NCBI GenBank assembly: GCA_024402435.1
Contig: JAKSTU010000001.1
Coordinates: forward strand, 1-64,000
DNA from: Treponemataceae bacterium
GTDB lineage: Bacteria; Spirochaetota; Spirochaetia; Treponematales; Treponemataceae
DNA length: 64,000 bases
Direction: 5' to 3'
Positions within the stretch are counted from its first letter, which is position 1; every line of letters begins with the position of its first letter. Made by a program: the position numbers and the translations under genes. Positions 15,367-23,936 of this stretch are shown one piece after another. The notes under the pieces are model-generated. The model worked only from the letters and a program-made list of their open reading frames with translations, did not search any database and was not told where the DNA came from.

Positions 15367-16177
15367 CAAAAGTTCAGTATATTTTGCCAACAACAGCAAT
15401 GATGTTCAGTTTCATCTCAAGACAATCTCAAATCTTGAAGTTTTCGGCGGCTGCACAACCGTAAAAACTTTTCCTCCGGCAGCCCTGATAATCGGAAATC
15501 TTGCCGAATACAAGGGAATCGTGCGTCACGAACGCTTTATTGAGTTCGGGGCCGCGGTAACACTGGGAGACATTCTTGCCCTGCAGAAAAAAAGGCTTCC
15601 TGCAGTTTTTTACCAGGCAGCCCTTTCCGTAGCAAATCCCTTCATAAGAAATGCAGCCACCATCGGCGGCAACATCTGCGGCCAGCATCCGTCCGGTGTA
15701 CGCCACACTCTCTACGGGCCGCTCCTTGCCCTCGACGCAATGATAGAACTGCGTTCATCCGCGTCAACCAGTACGATTCCGCTGAGCAAGTTTACAGGCG
15801 TGCCGAAAGGGTATTTTCTTTCAAGAGTGCGCGTTCCCATTGAAGACTGGGACATTGAAGAACAGGTAAGGCTCGGGCCGCCTCATGAGCTTACGGAAGA
15901 ATCTGGCACCTACACTTTTCTTGCAAACACACAGAAGGGCATTCTTTTTGACGTGCGCATCGCTTTCTGCAGTTCAATCGTTCTCCGCAGCCGTGAACTT
16001 GAAAACAACATCGTAGGAAAAAGACTTCCTCTTTCAGAAAACGACATTGAAAAAATGACTGATACGGCAATGGCGGTCTTTGATTCCATTCAGGAAATCC
16101 ACGACCACAACATACAGCCTGTGCTTAGAGCCCAGTTTGAATCACTGCTCAAGCATTCTTTAAGCCAGCTGTCCTAG
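15356..16177 (+). CDS. FAD-binding subunit of the XDH-like complex
   Basis: A 273-residue FAD subunit like CoxM/XdhB. FAD motifs are intact: GGCTTV near residue 30 (GGxT) and IRNAATIGGNICGQHPSG near residue 105 (TIGGN block). The C-terminal CO-dehydrogenase-flavoprotein domain follows (VRIAFCSSIVLRSRE, GKRLPLSENDIEKM). I chose ATG 15356; the longer open frame upstream is out-of-frame reading of the 2Fe-2S gene. Its TAG stop shares the palindrome CTAG with the stop of the convergent DUF4340 gene. With the two preceding subunits it gives a plausible FAD plus two 2Fe-2S electron-transfer module. Confidence 0.85.
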   Translation: MPINKSSVYFANNSNDVQFHLKTISNLEVFGGCTTVKTFPPAALIIGNLAEYKGIVRHERFIEFGAAVTLGDILALQKKRLPAVFYQAALSVANPFIRNAATIGGNICGQHPSGVRHTLYGPLLALDAMIELRSSASTSTIPLSKFTGVPKGYFLSRVRVPIEDWDIEEQVRLGPPHELTEESGTYTFLANTQKGILFDVRIAFCSSIVLRSRELENNIVGKRLPLSENDIEKMTDTAMAVFDSIQEIHDHNIQPVLRAQFESLLKHSLSQLS

Positions 16178-17100
16178 AAAAGTTCCTTAAGTTTGTTCAG
16201 GGACCAGCTGCTTATTACGAAACCCCAGCTTTTTTCTTCCGTACCGGATTCACTCCGGAGAACGCAATACTGGTCTTCACCTGCTTCATACACGGAAAAA
16301 CCTTTTTTCTCACCCTGCTGGCTTTCCAGTTCAAACACAAGAAGAAGGTTTTCCGGCTTTGCTGCGGGGCTTTCATAAACAAGGGAATAGCCGCGCAAAG
16401 AAAAAAGCGTATGCACTTTTGCCGCAAAATCCGCTTCGTTTTCTACACCGCGATAGATTCCCTTTCCGTTGCAATTGATTCTGATTACGGAAGTTTCTGC
16501 AAAATCCACGGAAGATGGCAGCAGTTCCATTACAATCCATTTTTCCGCATCACGCTGAAGATATGAATAGAGAGCGTTTTCAATCAGATAAACATCATTT
16601 TTCCGCCCGGAACGCACATAAATCATGGAACCGTCAGCATTTTCAAATCCTGCATAAACAGAAGAATATTCTTCGCTGCTTCCGTCCCGGTTTTCCCTTC
16701 CGAAAACAAAATGCGTACTGTCTTTTTCAGAAAGCCCGAAAGAATCCCAGTCAGAAACCGATCCGGAAATTTTTGTGAATGTCTGAACGGAAGAAACTTT
16801 TTCAATCAGCTGGTTGAGCATTGCGCTGTCGGCCGCCAGTCTTTTTCCCCCGGCAACAAGATTCCAGTTTCCTCCGTCATCAAGTTCAAAACGCAGGCTT
16901 TTCCCGATTTTCTGAACTTCTTCCGGAAACGTCACTTCTATGACATTTACCTGTTTCACATACTTTTTGTTGAGCAATGCTGACTGAACAGTCTCAAGAT
17001 TCCGCGATTTTCCGTTTCTTATCATTCCTGTCAGAGCAAATATTCCAAGAACAAGACACAAAGCTGCCAGAGCAATATTAATCTTCAATTCATTTTTCAT
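16174..17100 (-). CDS. DUF4340-type membrane-anchored protein
   Basis: A 308-residue protein with one N-terminal membrane helix (INIALAALCLVLGIFALTGMI) and a large extracytoplasmic part resembling DUF4340 proteins, with repeated lipid-exporter-like beta units (WNLVAGGKRLAADSAMLNQLI, YVRSGRKNDVYLIENALYSYL). DUF4340 proteins usually accompany GldA/GldF/GldG-like ABC systems, exactly as here. ATG 17100 (MKNELKIN) overlaps the GldFG stop by 11 bases; a start nine codons earlier is possible but lies inside the upstream gene. Function is unknown, presumably an accessory of the exporter. Confidence 0.72.
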   Translation of the reverse strand: MKNELKINIALAALCLVLGIFALTGMIRNGKSRNLETVQSALLNKKYVKQVNVIEVTFPEEVQKIGKSLRFELDDGGNWNLVAGGKRLAADSAMLNQLIEKVSSVQTFTKISGSVSDWDSFGLSEKDSTHFVFGRENRDGSSEEYSSVYAGFENADGSMIYVRSGRKNDVYLIENALYSYLQRDAEKWIVMELLPSSVDFAETSVIRINCNGKGIYRGVENEADFAAKVHTLFSLRGYSLVYESPAAKPENLLLVFELESQQGEKKGFSVYEAGEDQYCVLRSESGTEEKSWGFVISSWSLNKLKELF

Positions 17101-19393
17101 GTTTTTCAGAACCACCGTATGCAGCAAGAGCCGCCCTCAGCCTGCGATTTCTTGCTTTTCTTTCATAAGCAAAGACCAGATAAAGAGCGACAATGCAGAA
17201 AGGAACAGCAAAAAGTCCGCAAATCAGAGCCTTTGTTTTTTCCCGGTTGAACTCCCCGTCGGAATCAATCTTGTACAGATAATTGTTTTCAATGCCCTTT
17301 GTCTTAAGACCGATTGATTCGTCTTCACCGCAGAGCCAAAGCGCACTTGTGGCTAGAAAATCAAGGTTTCCGGAACTGCCGGTGTTTTCAATGACATTGG
17401 ACGCAAAATACTGGTCCCCGATCACCATAAAACGCGTTTTCTTGCTGTAGCCGAGTTCGTAAAAGCAGAAAACTTCGCCTTCTGCACAGGCCGCAAGGAC
17501 ATACTGTCCCATTGAAGACTGGTCGGCAGACATTTCTTCCACCACAAAAGGATTTGATACAAAAGGAGTTTCCAGATTCTTTTCCGCTTTCTGAAGCCAT
17601 GCCCGGGGCGTCGTGGAAACAAGGGGAACCACTTCAAGGCGCTCAGTAGGATAAAGGGTTAGCGGACTTGCCCAGAAGGCTTCAAATCCGGTGTAGCCCT
17701 GAGTCACGGGATGCTCGGCCACATACTGGGGAAGCGATGCAATCCACAAAGGATAGTTTACGTGGATGAACTGGGTCGTGTCATTGGAACTTACCAACTG
17801 GATACGGCAATTGGAAATGTCTTCCACCAGAGTGTTCTCTACCTTTATGCCCCAAAAATCAAGCAGTTCCAGAAGCGGATCCTGTCCCCGGGGAGTAACT
17901 TCCCAGGTTCCTGCTATGTCACAGGTATTGGGCGAAACAGCAAACAGCGCCGCTCCTCCATTTTTTACCCAGTTTTCAACAGCCGCCGCTTCATCATCAG
18001 TAAAACCGCTTGAACCGAAAACCATAAGCGCCGTTCCGTTCCTGGGAATTTCATCATAAAGCATTTCAGCATCAGTTCTCTGTGTCTCAAAACCTGCAGA
18101 TTCAAGCCACGGCTCCACATAATAATACTCATCACCGTCATACCCGTATGAATTTTTATACATGATGAGTATTTTTCTCCGGTATCCCGTGGTAAGATAC
18201 CGTATTTTTCCTGTCACCTCATATTCCAGAGTGTTCTGTGAAAGCACAAAAGGTATGACAGCAGACTTTCCGCCGTATTCAAGAAGAACTGATGAATAGA
18301 CAGTTACAAAAGACGTGCGGTTGTCTTCCGTCGTCTGAAGCTGCTGGCTTCTTATTCCCATTTTCTCAAGAACGGATTCAAGCCCTTTTTCGGAAGGATC
18401 AGTCACCTTTACGGAAATATTCCGGTGCTCCGTTTCGTATGAACGCAGAAAATCTTCAACATCACGCACCTGCGGATAAAGAACCTTCAGTTCTTCAGTC
18501 AGATAATAAGTTATCTGCAAAGGTCCGTTCACATAATCAAGAACAGCTTCCGTTTCTTCAGACAAAGAATAAAGCCTGTTTTTCGTTACATCGATTCTTT
18601 TGTAATACAAAGAATTGTCAACAAGAAAAAGAATCAGGGCAGCACAAAGCAGCAGAATTCTGACCGTTCTTCTTTTTTTCTTGCGGGCTTCCAATGTCTC
18701 AAGGCTCATAAAAACGAAAAAGCAGGTCAGCGCAGCAAAGAACAGGCAGTCCCTTGAATCAATTATTCCTTTTGAAGCAGCATCAAAATGCCATGCAAAG
18801 GAAATCAGTCTGCAGAAACCGGAAAAAACCGGATTGAGCGAAACATAAAGCGGCAGAAAGTGGGCAACATTGCTTATGAAAAGAATGCCGGAACAGACAA
18901 AGAACGAAAGCACCGGATTTTCAAGTTTCAGGGCAAGAAACTTACATAGCGCGGCGGCGGCTCCGAAAAAGAGGACTATAACAAAAAAACTGCTCAGAAC
19001 CGAAGGAAGATTCACGTCACCGAAACGGCCAACCAGCAGGACAGAAGGAATCAGTGCCAAAGTGCAGAACAGGCACACCGCAAAAGCACCTGTCCACTTG
19101 GCAAGAACAACCTGAAAATCTGACAGCGGCAGACTCTGAAAAAGCAATGTCCTGTCCTTCCAGGAATTCATGGTGAGGGCGGGAACAACAAAAATCGAAA
19201 TATATGGAAGAAAGTTGAAAAAAGAACGCATGCTCGTGGTTCCTGTTTCTATGTTGAAAAAGCCGTCCACAACAAAAAACAGGAAATTGGCAGCAAAAAC
19301 AAAGGCTGCACAGACAAAGCAGGCAAAAGCGGAATGGACATGCCGCCATAATTCGGTTTTAAGAACTGACAGAAATGAAGCTGATTTTTTCAT
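17090..19393 (-). CDS. GldF-GldG fusion: ABC-2 permease joined to ABC auxiliary domain
   Basis: A 767-residue protein. Residues ~1-240 have six or more membrane helices and the ABC-2 permease pattern of GldF (SFFNFLPYISIFVVPALTM, LPLSDFQVVLAKWTGAF). After a KKKRRTVRILLL helix, residues ~265-730 form a GldG/ABC_transp_aux periplasmic domain (DVTKNRLYSLSEETEAVLD, LEYEVTGKIRYLTTG, LMVFGSSGFTDDEAAAVENW), with a last membrane helix near 735-755. In Bacteroidetes GldF and GldG are separate gliding-motility genes; in other bacteria related systems are exporters of unknown cargo. ATG 19393 overlaps the ATPase stop by ATGA; upstream in-frame starts lie inside the ATPase gene. Confidence 0.82.
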   Translation of the reverse strand: MKKSASFLSVLKTELWRHVHSAFACFVCAAFVFAANFLFFVVDGFFNIETGTTSMRSFFNFLPYISIFVVPALTMNSWKDRTLLFQSLPLSDFQVVLAKWTGAFAVCLFCTLALIPSVLLVGRFGDVNLPSVLSSFFVIVLFFGAAAALCKFLALKLENPVLSFFVCSGILFISNVAHFLPLYVSLNPVFSGFCRLISFAWHFDAASKGIIDSRDCLFFAALTCFFVFMSLETLEARKKKRRTVRILLLCAALILFLVDNSLYYKRIDVTKNRLYSLSEETEAVLDYVNGPLQITYYLTEELKVLYPQVRDVEDFLRSYETEHRNISVKVTDPSEKGLESVLEKMGIRSQQLQTTEDNRTSFVTVYSSVLLEYGGKSAVIPFVLSQNTLEYEVTGKIRYLTTGYRRKILIMYKNSYGYDGDEYYYVEPWLESAGFETQRTDAEMLYDEIPRNGTALMVFGSSGFTDDEAAAVENWVKNGGAALFAVSPNTCDIAGTWEVTPRGQDPLLELLDFWGIKVENTLVEDISNCRIQLVSSNDTTQFIHVNYPLWIASLPQYVAEHPVTQGYTGFEAFWASPLTLYPTERLEVVPLVSTTPRAWLQKAEKNLETPFVSNPFVVEEMSADQSSMGQYVLAACAEGEVFCFYELGYSKKTRFMVIGDQYFASNVIENTGSSGNLDFLATSALWLCGEDESIGLKTKGIENNYLYKIDSDGEFNREKTKALICGLFAVPFCIVALYLVFAYERKARNRRLRAALAAYGGSEKHEK

Positions 19394-20115
19394 GGGCGGA
19401 CCTTTGAAGAAGCCAGTTTTACAAAAGCATCTTCCAGATCTTCTGCACCGACTTCCGCACAAATGCTTTCTTCTGTGCCTTCTGCTATCACACGGCCCTG
19501 ATGCATTATCACAAGATGGGAACACAAAGCATGAGCTTCCTGCATAAGGTGTGTTGAAAGAAGAACAGTACGGGTTTTTGCAAACTCCGCAATCATGGAA
19601 CGCATTTCCACAATCTGAACAGGATCAAGCCCAGACACAGGTTCATCCAGCACGAGCACCGAAGGATCTGCAATCATGGCGCAGGCAAATGCCAGACGCT
19701 GCCTGAAACCTTTTGACAGGGCACCGGTCTTCTTGAGAAAAACTTCTTCAAGTGCAAAGTCCTTTGCAGCTTTAAGAACGGCTTCCGTCCCTGACTTTTC
19801 GCTGCCGGTCCTGAGGCGGTAAAACTGGAGCAATGTTTCCGCAACATTAAGCCCGGGATCAAAGTCCGAAACTTCGCTCATGAATCCTATCATTCTTTTT
19901 GCCTGGGCACAGTTTTCTTCAACAGAAACACCGTTCACCCACACTTTTCCCGATGCCGGAAAATGGATTCCGCACACCGCCTTGAGCACTGTAGTCTTGC
20001 CGGCGCCGTTCGGTCCCAGAAGCCCTGTAACACAGTTGTCAGGACAGCGGAAAGACACGTTGCTTGCAGCGGCAACATCACCGTAATTCTTGCAGAAGTC
20101 AGACAGTTCTATCAT
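19390..20115 (-). CDS. ABC transporter ATP-binding protein (GldA-like)
   Basis: A 241-residue ABC ATPase: Walker A GLLGPNGAGKTTVLKAV (~34), signature LSKGFRQRLAFACAM (~132), Walker B VLVLDEPVSGLDPVQ and the switch His in LLSTHLMQEAHAL. The YxxL-free Gld-type arrangement with a GldFG permease directly downstream (4-bp overlap) makes it the motor of that exporter. The start codon overlaps the rnz stop (TGATG). Confidence 0.92.
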   Translation of the reverse strand: MIELSDFCKNYGDVAAASNVSFRCPDNCVTGLLGPNGAGKTTVLKAVCGIHFPASGKVWVNGVSVEENCAQAKRMIGFMSEVSDFDPGLNVAETLLQFYRLRTGSEKSGTEAVLKAAKDFALEEVFLKKTGALSKGFRQRLAFACAMIADPSVLVLDEPVSGLDPVQIVEMRSMIAEFAKTRTVLLSTHLMQEAHALCSHLVIMHQGRVIAEGTEESICAEVGAEDLEDAFVKLASSKVRP

Positions 20116-21041
20116 CAGTCTTTATTGGGAATTTCAAAATGCATTCTGTCATGGGACAGAACAGTCCGCGGGAAAACACCCTGTGCTTCTCTGAGCAACG
20201 GTTCCAGTTCTTTGTCCGTGTATCTGGGACTGTAGTGAATCAATGCCATCTGATCAACATTTCCGTCCCTTGCAATCGTTCCGGCCTGACTGGCTGTCAT
20301 GTGTTTCTTTTCTGCGGCCTGATCAGCAAATTCTTCGGCAAACATTCCCTCGCAGAACAAAAGGTCAGACCCCTGAACTTCCTTGGCAATGGAAGGAAGA
20401 TACTGGGTATCGGTAACATAGCTCAGTTTGCGTCCGGGGCGTCTTGTACCCATTACATCTTCCGGCCTTACGACAAGACCGCTTTCCGTAGTAACGCATT
20501 CTCCGTGCTGCAGTTTTGAAAACAGAGGACCGCAGGGCACACCAAGTTCCATTGCCTTTTTGGGATTGAATTCCCCGGGCCGGTCCAATTCTTCAAGAGT
20601 ATAGCCTACACAAGTTTTTGTGTGCTTGAGCGGGAAAGCCCTGATATAAAAATCTTCACCGGAATGGACAATACCCGGCTCAAGAACTTCTTTTACGATC
20701 ACCGGATAATTTATGTACATGTCAAGGACTTTTCTGCTTGATTCAACATATTCTGCAGTTTTGGGAGGCCCGTAAATATAAAGGGGCTCGGTCCTGTCCA
20801 CTTGAGAAGACAGCATCATGATTCCCGGCAGTCCGGTAACATGGTCCGCATGGGTATGGCTTATAAAAATCGCGTTGATTTTTTTCCATTTGAGATTGAG
20901 ACGGCGCAGAGAAACCTGAGTTCCCTCCCCGCTGTCAAACAGAAACAGATCACCTTCCCGGCGAACAAGAACAGATGTAAGATGCCGGTACGGAAGAGGC
21001 ATCATTCCTCCGCAGCCGAGCACAAAAGCTTCCAAATTCAT
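20115..21041 (-). CDS. rnz: Ribonuclease Z, tRNA 3' processing
   Basis: A 308-residue metallo-beta-lactamase-fold nuclease that removes tRNA 3' trailers. SHTHADHVTGLPGIM carries the HxHxDH zinc motif (~62-67); further ligands are in FPLKHTKT, CEGMF, ALIHYSPRY and the final HDRMHFEIP. The length is typical of bacterial RNase Z. The enzyme matters here because the tRNA and tmRNA in this window have no encoded CCA. ATG 21041 (MNLEAFVLGCGG) begins the conserved domain; a start 13 codons upstream adds only unconserved residues. It is the first gene of an rnz-gldA-gldFG-DUF4340 unit. Confidence 0.9.
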   Translation of the reverse strand: MNLEAFVLGCGGMMPLPYRHLTSVLVRREGDLFLFDSGEGTQVSLRRLNLKWKKINAIFISHTHADHVTGLPGIMMLSSQVDRTEPLYIYGPPKTAEYVESSRKVLDMYINYPVIVKEVLEPGIVHSGEDFYIRAFPLKHTKTCVGYTLEELDRPGEFNPKKAMELGVPCGPLFSKLQHGECVTTESGLVVRPEDVMGTRRPGRKLSYVTDTQYLPSIAKEVQGSDLLFCEGMFAEEFADQAAEKKHMTASQAGTIARDGNVDQMALIHYSPRYTDKELEPLLREAQGVFPRTVLSHDRMHFEIPNKD

Positions 21042-21128
21042 GTGAAAAATATACCATAAATTCACAGCAGAATTCAACAAAACAAATTTTCTTTGACGAA
21101 GTCTCTCAGATGTAATAAATTAAAACCC

Positions 21129-22001
21129 ATGAACAGAATAATTTCATTTCTTTTAATACTTTTTCTTTCAGCTTTGTTTTTTTCTTGCGAAAGCGCACCT
21201 GAACAAGAACCGGAACCAGAAGTCATTCTGCCTGTCATGATTCCTTCAGCCGAGCCAGAACCTGAACCGATTCCGGAACCGGAGCCTGTTGTTGAGCCGG
21301 AGCCGGTTGTGGAACCCGAACCTGAAGTGATTCCGGAACCGGAACCCGTCGTGGAACCTGAACCGGAGCCCGTTGCCGAGCCTGAACCAGAACCAGTTGT
21401 CGAGCCTGAACCGGAGCCGATAGTGGAACCCGAACCGGAGCCCGAGCCTGAACCAGAACCCATCGTTGAACCTGAACCGGAGCCGGAGCCCGAACCGGAA
21501 CCAGAAGAAGTGATTGAAATTCCCGAAGAAATCATCGAAGAACCTGAAGTAATCGTCTTTGAAGAAGTGGAAACAGAGTATTCCCGCTCAGTAGGTATGA
21601 TTGAAACTTCAGTCGTCATTACGGAAGACCAGTTCAAGGAAGACAAGGAAGAGATTCTTCAAATCATTGCCCAGCTTGATTCAATAATGAAGAACAAGAA
21701 TTACACGAAATGGCTTACCTATCTTTCCCAGAAATCAATCGACTACTGGTCCAACACACGGAACCTTGCAGCACTTTCGGACCGGCTCTTCTCAAACAAG
21801 TCTTTCCGTTTCAACAACATGCGTTCCTACTTTGAATATTTCTTCATTCCGGCACGCAAAGGCCGTGTAGTCGATGAAATCCGATATGTAACACCTGAGC
21901 TGGTCAAAGCAGTTCAGTACAAGGACAAACAGGACATAATCTACTATTACTTCATAAGATCTGATGATCAGTGGAAAATCGTCCTTGACGAACTGGACTG
22001 A
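21129..22001 (+). CDS. Lipoprotein with long Pro-Glu repeat and C-terminal globular domain
   Basis: A 290-residue lipoprotein. The signal peptide ends in a lipobox (ALFFSC, Cys about residue 20). Residues ~22-130 are a Pro-Glu dipeptide repeat with occasional Val/Ile ([20 protein letters not shown]), followed by a Glu/Ile spacer. The last ~130 residues are a globular domain of unknown family ([51 protein letters not shown]). PE repeats behave as stiff rods, as in TonB-like spans, so the domain may be held away from the lipid anchor. There is no clear ribosome-binding site; start 21129 is chosen because it begins the signal peptide. Confidence 0.75.
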   Translation: MNRIISFLLILFLSALFFSCESAPEQEPEPEVILPVMIPSAEPEPEPIPEPEPVVEPEPVVEPEPEVIPEPEPVVEPEPEPVAEPEPEPVVEPEPEPIVEPEPEPEPEPEPIVEPEPEPEPEPEPEEVIEIPEEIIEEPEVIVFEEVETEYSRSVGMIETSVVITEDQFKEDKEEILQIIAQLDSIMKNKNYTKWLTYLSQKSIDYWSNTRNLAALSDRLFSNKSFRFNNMRSYFEYFFIPARKGRVVDEIRYVTPELVKAVQYKDKQDIIYYYFIRSDDQWKIVLDELD

Positions 22002-22200
22002 TTTTTTTTCAAGGGAAACTAATGGTTTTTCGGATTCGTACCGATAAACAAAAGCGAAAATGTTGAGAAACCGTAAAGTTATCGTGAAACTTACTGTTTT
22101 TTGATTTTTTTGCTTTATACTAATAAAGTGACAATTTGAATTGACAAAGGCTTTAACATAATTCTGTCCTATTGTTTGCTTCAATATTGTGGAGGAACTG

Positions 22201-22896
22201 ATGAAAGTTACAAAAATTCTGGCTTGCGTCCTTGCGGGAGCAATTGCACTTACACCTGTATTTGCACAATCAAGAACAGAAACAACTGCAGAAGAAGATT
22301 ACATGAGCAGCTTTGAAGACCTGATTATTTCAGAGCTGACAGTTTCAGAAGAGTATGACAACAAGACTCTGGCTTTGGACTACATTGAAGAAGCTCTTGC
22401 AAAAGCAAGCAGCAGCAGAGACCTTTCAACCATTCAGGCTTCTCTTGAAAGTCTTGCAGGAGAAGGAGTTCTCACAGAATCAAGAACAAGCGGCCGGGTC
22501 AGCAACAACTATCCGGACGTACGTGCACGCGCCTGTGAACTTTTGGGACGTCTTGACACATACGAATCAAAAGACACCCTTGAAAAAGTTGCTTTGGCAG
22601 ACAACGAGCCCATGGTTGCTTCCGCTGCAATCCGTTCTTTGGGAAACGTAAGCAGCACTGATCCTGACGGTGCCATTGCAACGATCATTTGGGTTGAAAA
22701 CAAGTATTCAATTCTCAACCCCACCGGTTCTCTTGCTTGGGACGTTCTCGTGACATACGAAAAACTTGCTCCGAAACTTGCTGACAAAACGGACATGATC
22801 CGCTCAATCACAAAAATTGCCAGTGACTATCATTATCCCACAGTAGTCCGTGACAAGGCAAAAGCACTGCTCAAACAGTACACAGGAAGAAGATGA
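22201..22896 (+). CDS. Exported HEAT-repeat-like protein
   Basis: A 231-residue protein with a Sec signal peptide (MKVTKILACVLAGAIALTPVFAQS in outline; cleavage after VFA) and helical repeats of HEAT/PBS-lyase type (YPDVRARACELLGRL, DNEPMVASAAIRSLGNV, YPTVVRDKAKALLKQY). Such repeats bind other proteins; no enzyme motif is present. ATG 22201 has GGAGG seven bases upstream; an in-frame start four codons earlier overlaps that site. A terminator follows at 22931. Confidence 0.75.
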   Translation: MKVTKILACVLAGAIALTPVFAQSRTETTAEEDYMSSFEDLIISELTVSEEYDNKTLALDYIEEALAKASSSRDLSTIQASLESLAGEGVLTESRTSGRVSNNYPDVRARACELLGRLDTYESKDTLEKVALADNEPMVASAAIRSLGNVSSTDPDGAIATIIWVENKYSILNPTGSLAWDVLVTYEKLAPKLADKTDMIRSITKIASDYHYPTVVRDKAKALLKQYTGRR

Positions 22897-22930
22897 TTTT
22901 TCGCTGACGCTTGTCCAGCAGAAAACGATG

Positions 22931-22976
22931 AATACCCGGAACAGGAAACCGATTCTGATTCCGGGTATTTTTTTTT
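22931..22976 (+). terminator. Rho-independent terminator after the HEAT-repeat gene
   Basis: AATACCCGGAA (22931-22941) pairs perfectly with TTCCGGGTATT (22959-22969) and is followed by an eight-T run. Confidence 0.9.
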
Positions 22977-23093
22977 CTGCAGATTCCTTCACTTCCGCAT
23001 TTTTTGGCATCAGAAAAAAAAGAAAAAGCCCGGCTCAAAAACTGAAGTGTCAGACAGTTTTCAAAAACGGGCTTTTGCTGTAGAATGAAAAAA

Positions 23094-23167
23094 CGAGAGA
23101 TACAGGATTCGAACCTGCCACCTTCGCCTCCGGAGGGCGACGCTCTATCCAAATGAGCTAATCTCTC
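23094..23167 (-). tRNA. tRNA-Arg (anticodon CCG)
   Basis: The minus strand folds as a complete cloverleaf: acceptor GAGAGAT/ATCTCTC, D-stem GCTC/GAGC, anticodon stem TCGCC/GGCGA with loop CTCCGGA (anticodon CCG, reading CGG), T-arm GCAGG-TTCGAAT-CCTGT and discriminator G. CCA is not encoded and must be added after RNase Z cleavage. It is divergent from maf. Confidence 0.95.
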
Positions 23168-23177
23168 AGACAGAAAG

Positions 23178-23207
23178 AAGATACACAATAATAGTTTTCT
23201 TTGTCAA
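23178..23207 (-). promoter_or_regulatory. Sigma-70-type promoter of tRNA-Arg
   Basis: On the minus strand, TTGACA (23202-23207), an 18-base spacer and TATCTT (23178-23183) place transcription start a few bases before the tRNA 5' end. Confidence 0.65.
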
Positions 23208-23217
23208 GGAATATTCT

Positions 23218-23808
23218 ATGGAGCCAATAATTCTTGCATCAACTTCTCCCCGCCGTCAGGAAATTCTTAAGAATCTCAACATACCTTTCAAAGTTATTCC
23301 TGCCAATTTCGAAGAAATCAAGCCTGACGACATCAGCGCAGAAGATGCTCCTGAATACTTTGCCAGCAAGAAAGTTGAATCCGTTGCACGGCTTTTTCCC
23401 GCAGAGCAGACGATTCCGCTCATTCTTGGTGCAGATACGGCAATTGTGTACAAAGGCAAGCTTTACGGAAAACCCGCAGACCGCAACATGGCGGAAGAAT
23501 TCCTCAAAACTTTTTCAGGAAAAACCCATTCGGTTATCACAGCCCTTGCAATGTTCAACGGTCAGCTCAATTACCTGAGCACAAGAGTTTCAAAAAGCAC
23601 AGTAACTTTCAGGAAAATGACACAGGAAGAAATAGACTGGTACCTCAACACAGGCGAATGGCACGGGGTTGCAGGTGCATACAGAATCCAAGGTCTTGCC
23701 CAGTGCTTCATCACGTCAATCAAAGGAAGCACCAGCGGGATTATCGGCTTGCCTATTTCTGATTTTTATGATTTAATAAGCGAACAAGGCTATTCCCTTT
23801 TGGAATAG
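23218..23808 (+). CDS. maf: Maf family nucleoside triphosphate pyrophosphatase
   Basis: A 196-residue Maf protein, a house-cleaning pyrophosphatase for dTTP/UTP or modified nucleotides. Motifs are IILASTSPRRQEILKNL at the N-terminus, LGADTAIVYKGKLYGKP (~75, catalytic Asp) and GVAGAYRIQG near residue 146. AAGGA precedes the ATG by seven bases. It is transcribed away from the tRNA-Arg and lies upstream of the rpsB cluster. Confidence 0.93.
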   Translation: MEPIILASTSPRRQEILKNLNIPFKVIPANFEEIKPDDISAEDAPEYFASKKVESVARLFPAEQTIPLILGADTAIVYKGKLYGKPADRNMAEEFLKTFSGKTHSVITALAMFNGQLNYLSTRVSKSTVTFRKMTQEEIDWYLNTGEWHGVAGAYRIQGLAQCFITSIKGSTSGIIGLPISDFYDLISEQGYSLLE

Positions 23809-23936
23809 ATTTGTCGGCATGTAGGGAACTGTATGTTCTCAAAGTGCTGTAATCTTCCGTATGCTGTAAAAACAGCTATCGAGAAACAGAGTCAGGTGGA
23901 AAGACATTAATTGTTTTTCCGGTGAAGGAGTCACTC

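Noticed and set aside
21074-21646. Gly-Ser repeat open frame on the minus strand
   Set aside because: It is the mirror of the Pro-Glu repeat of the lipoprotein gene, and its start lies inside that gene.
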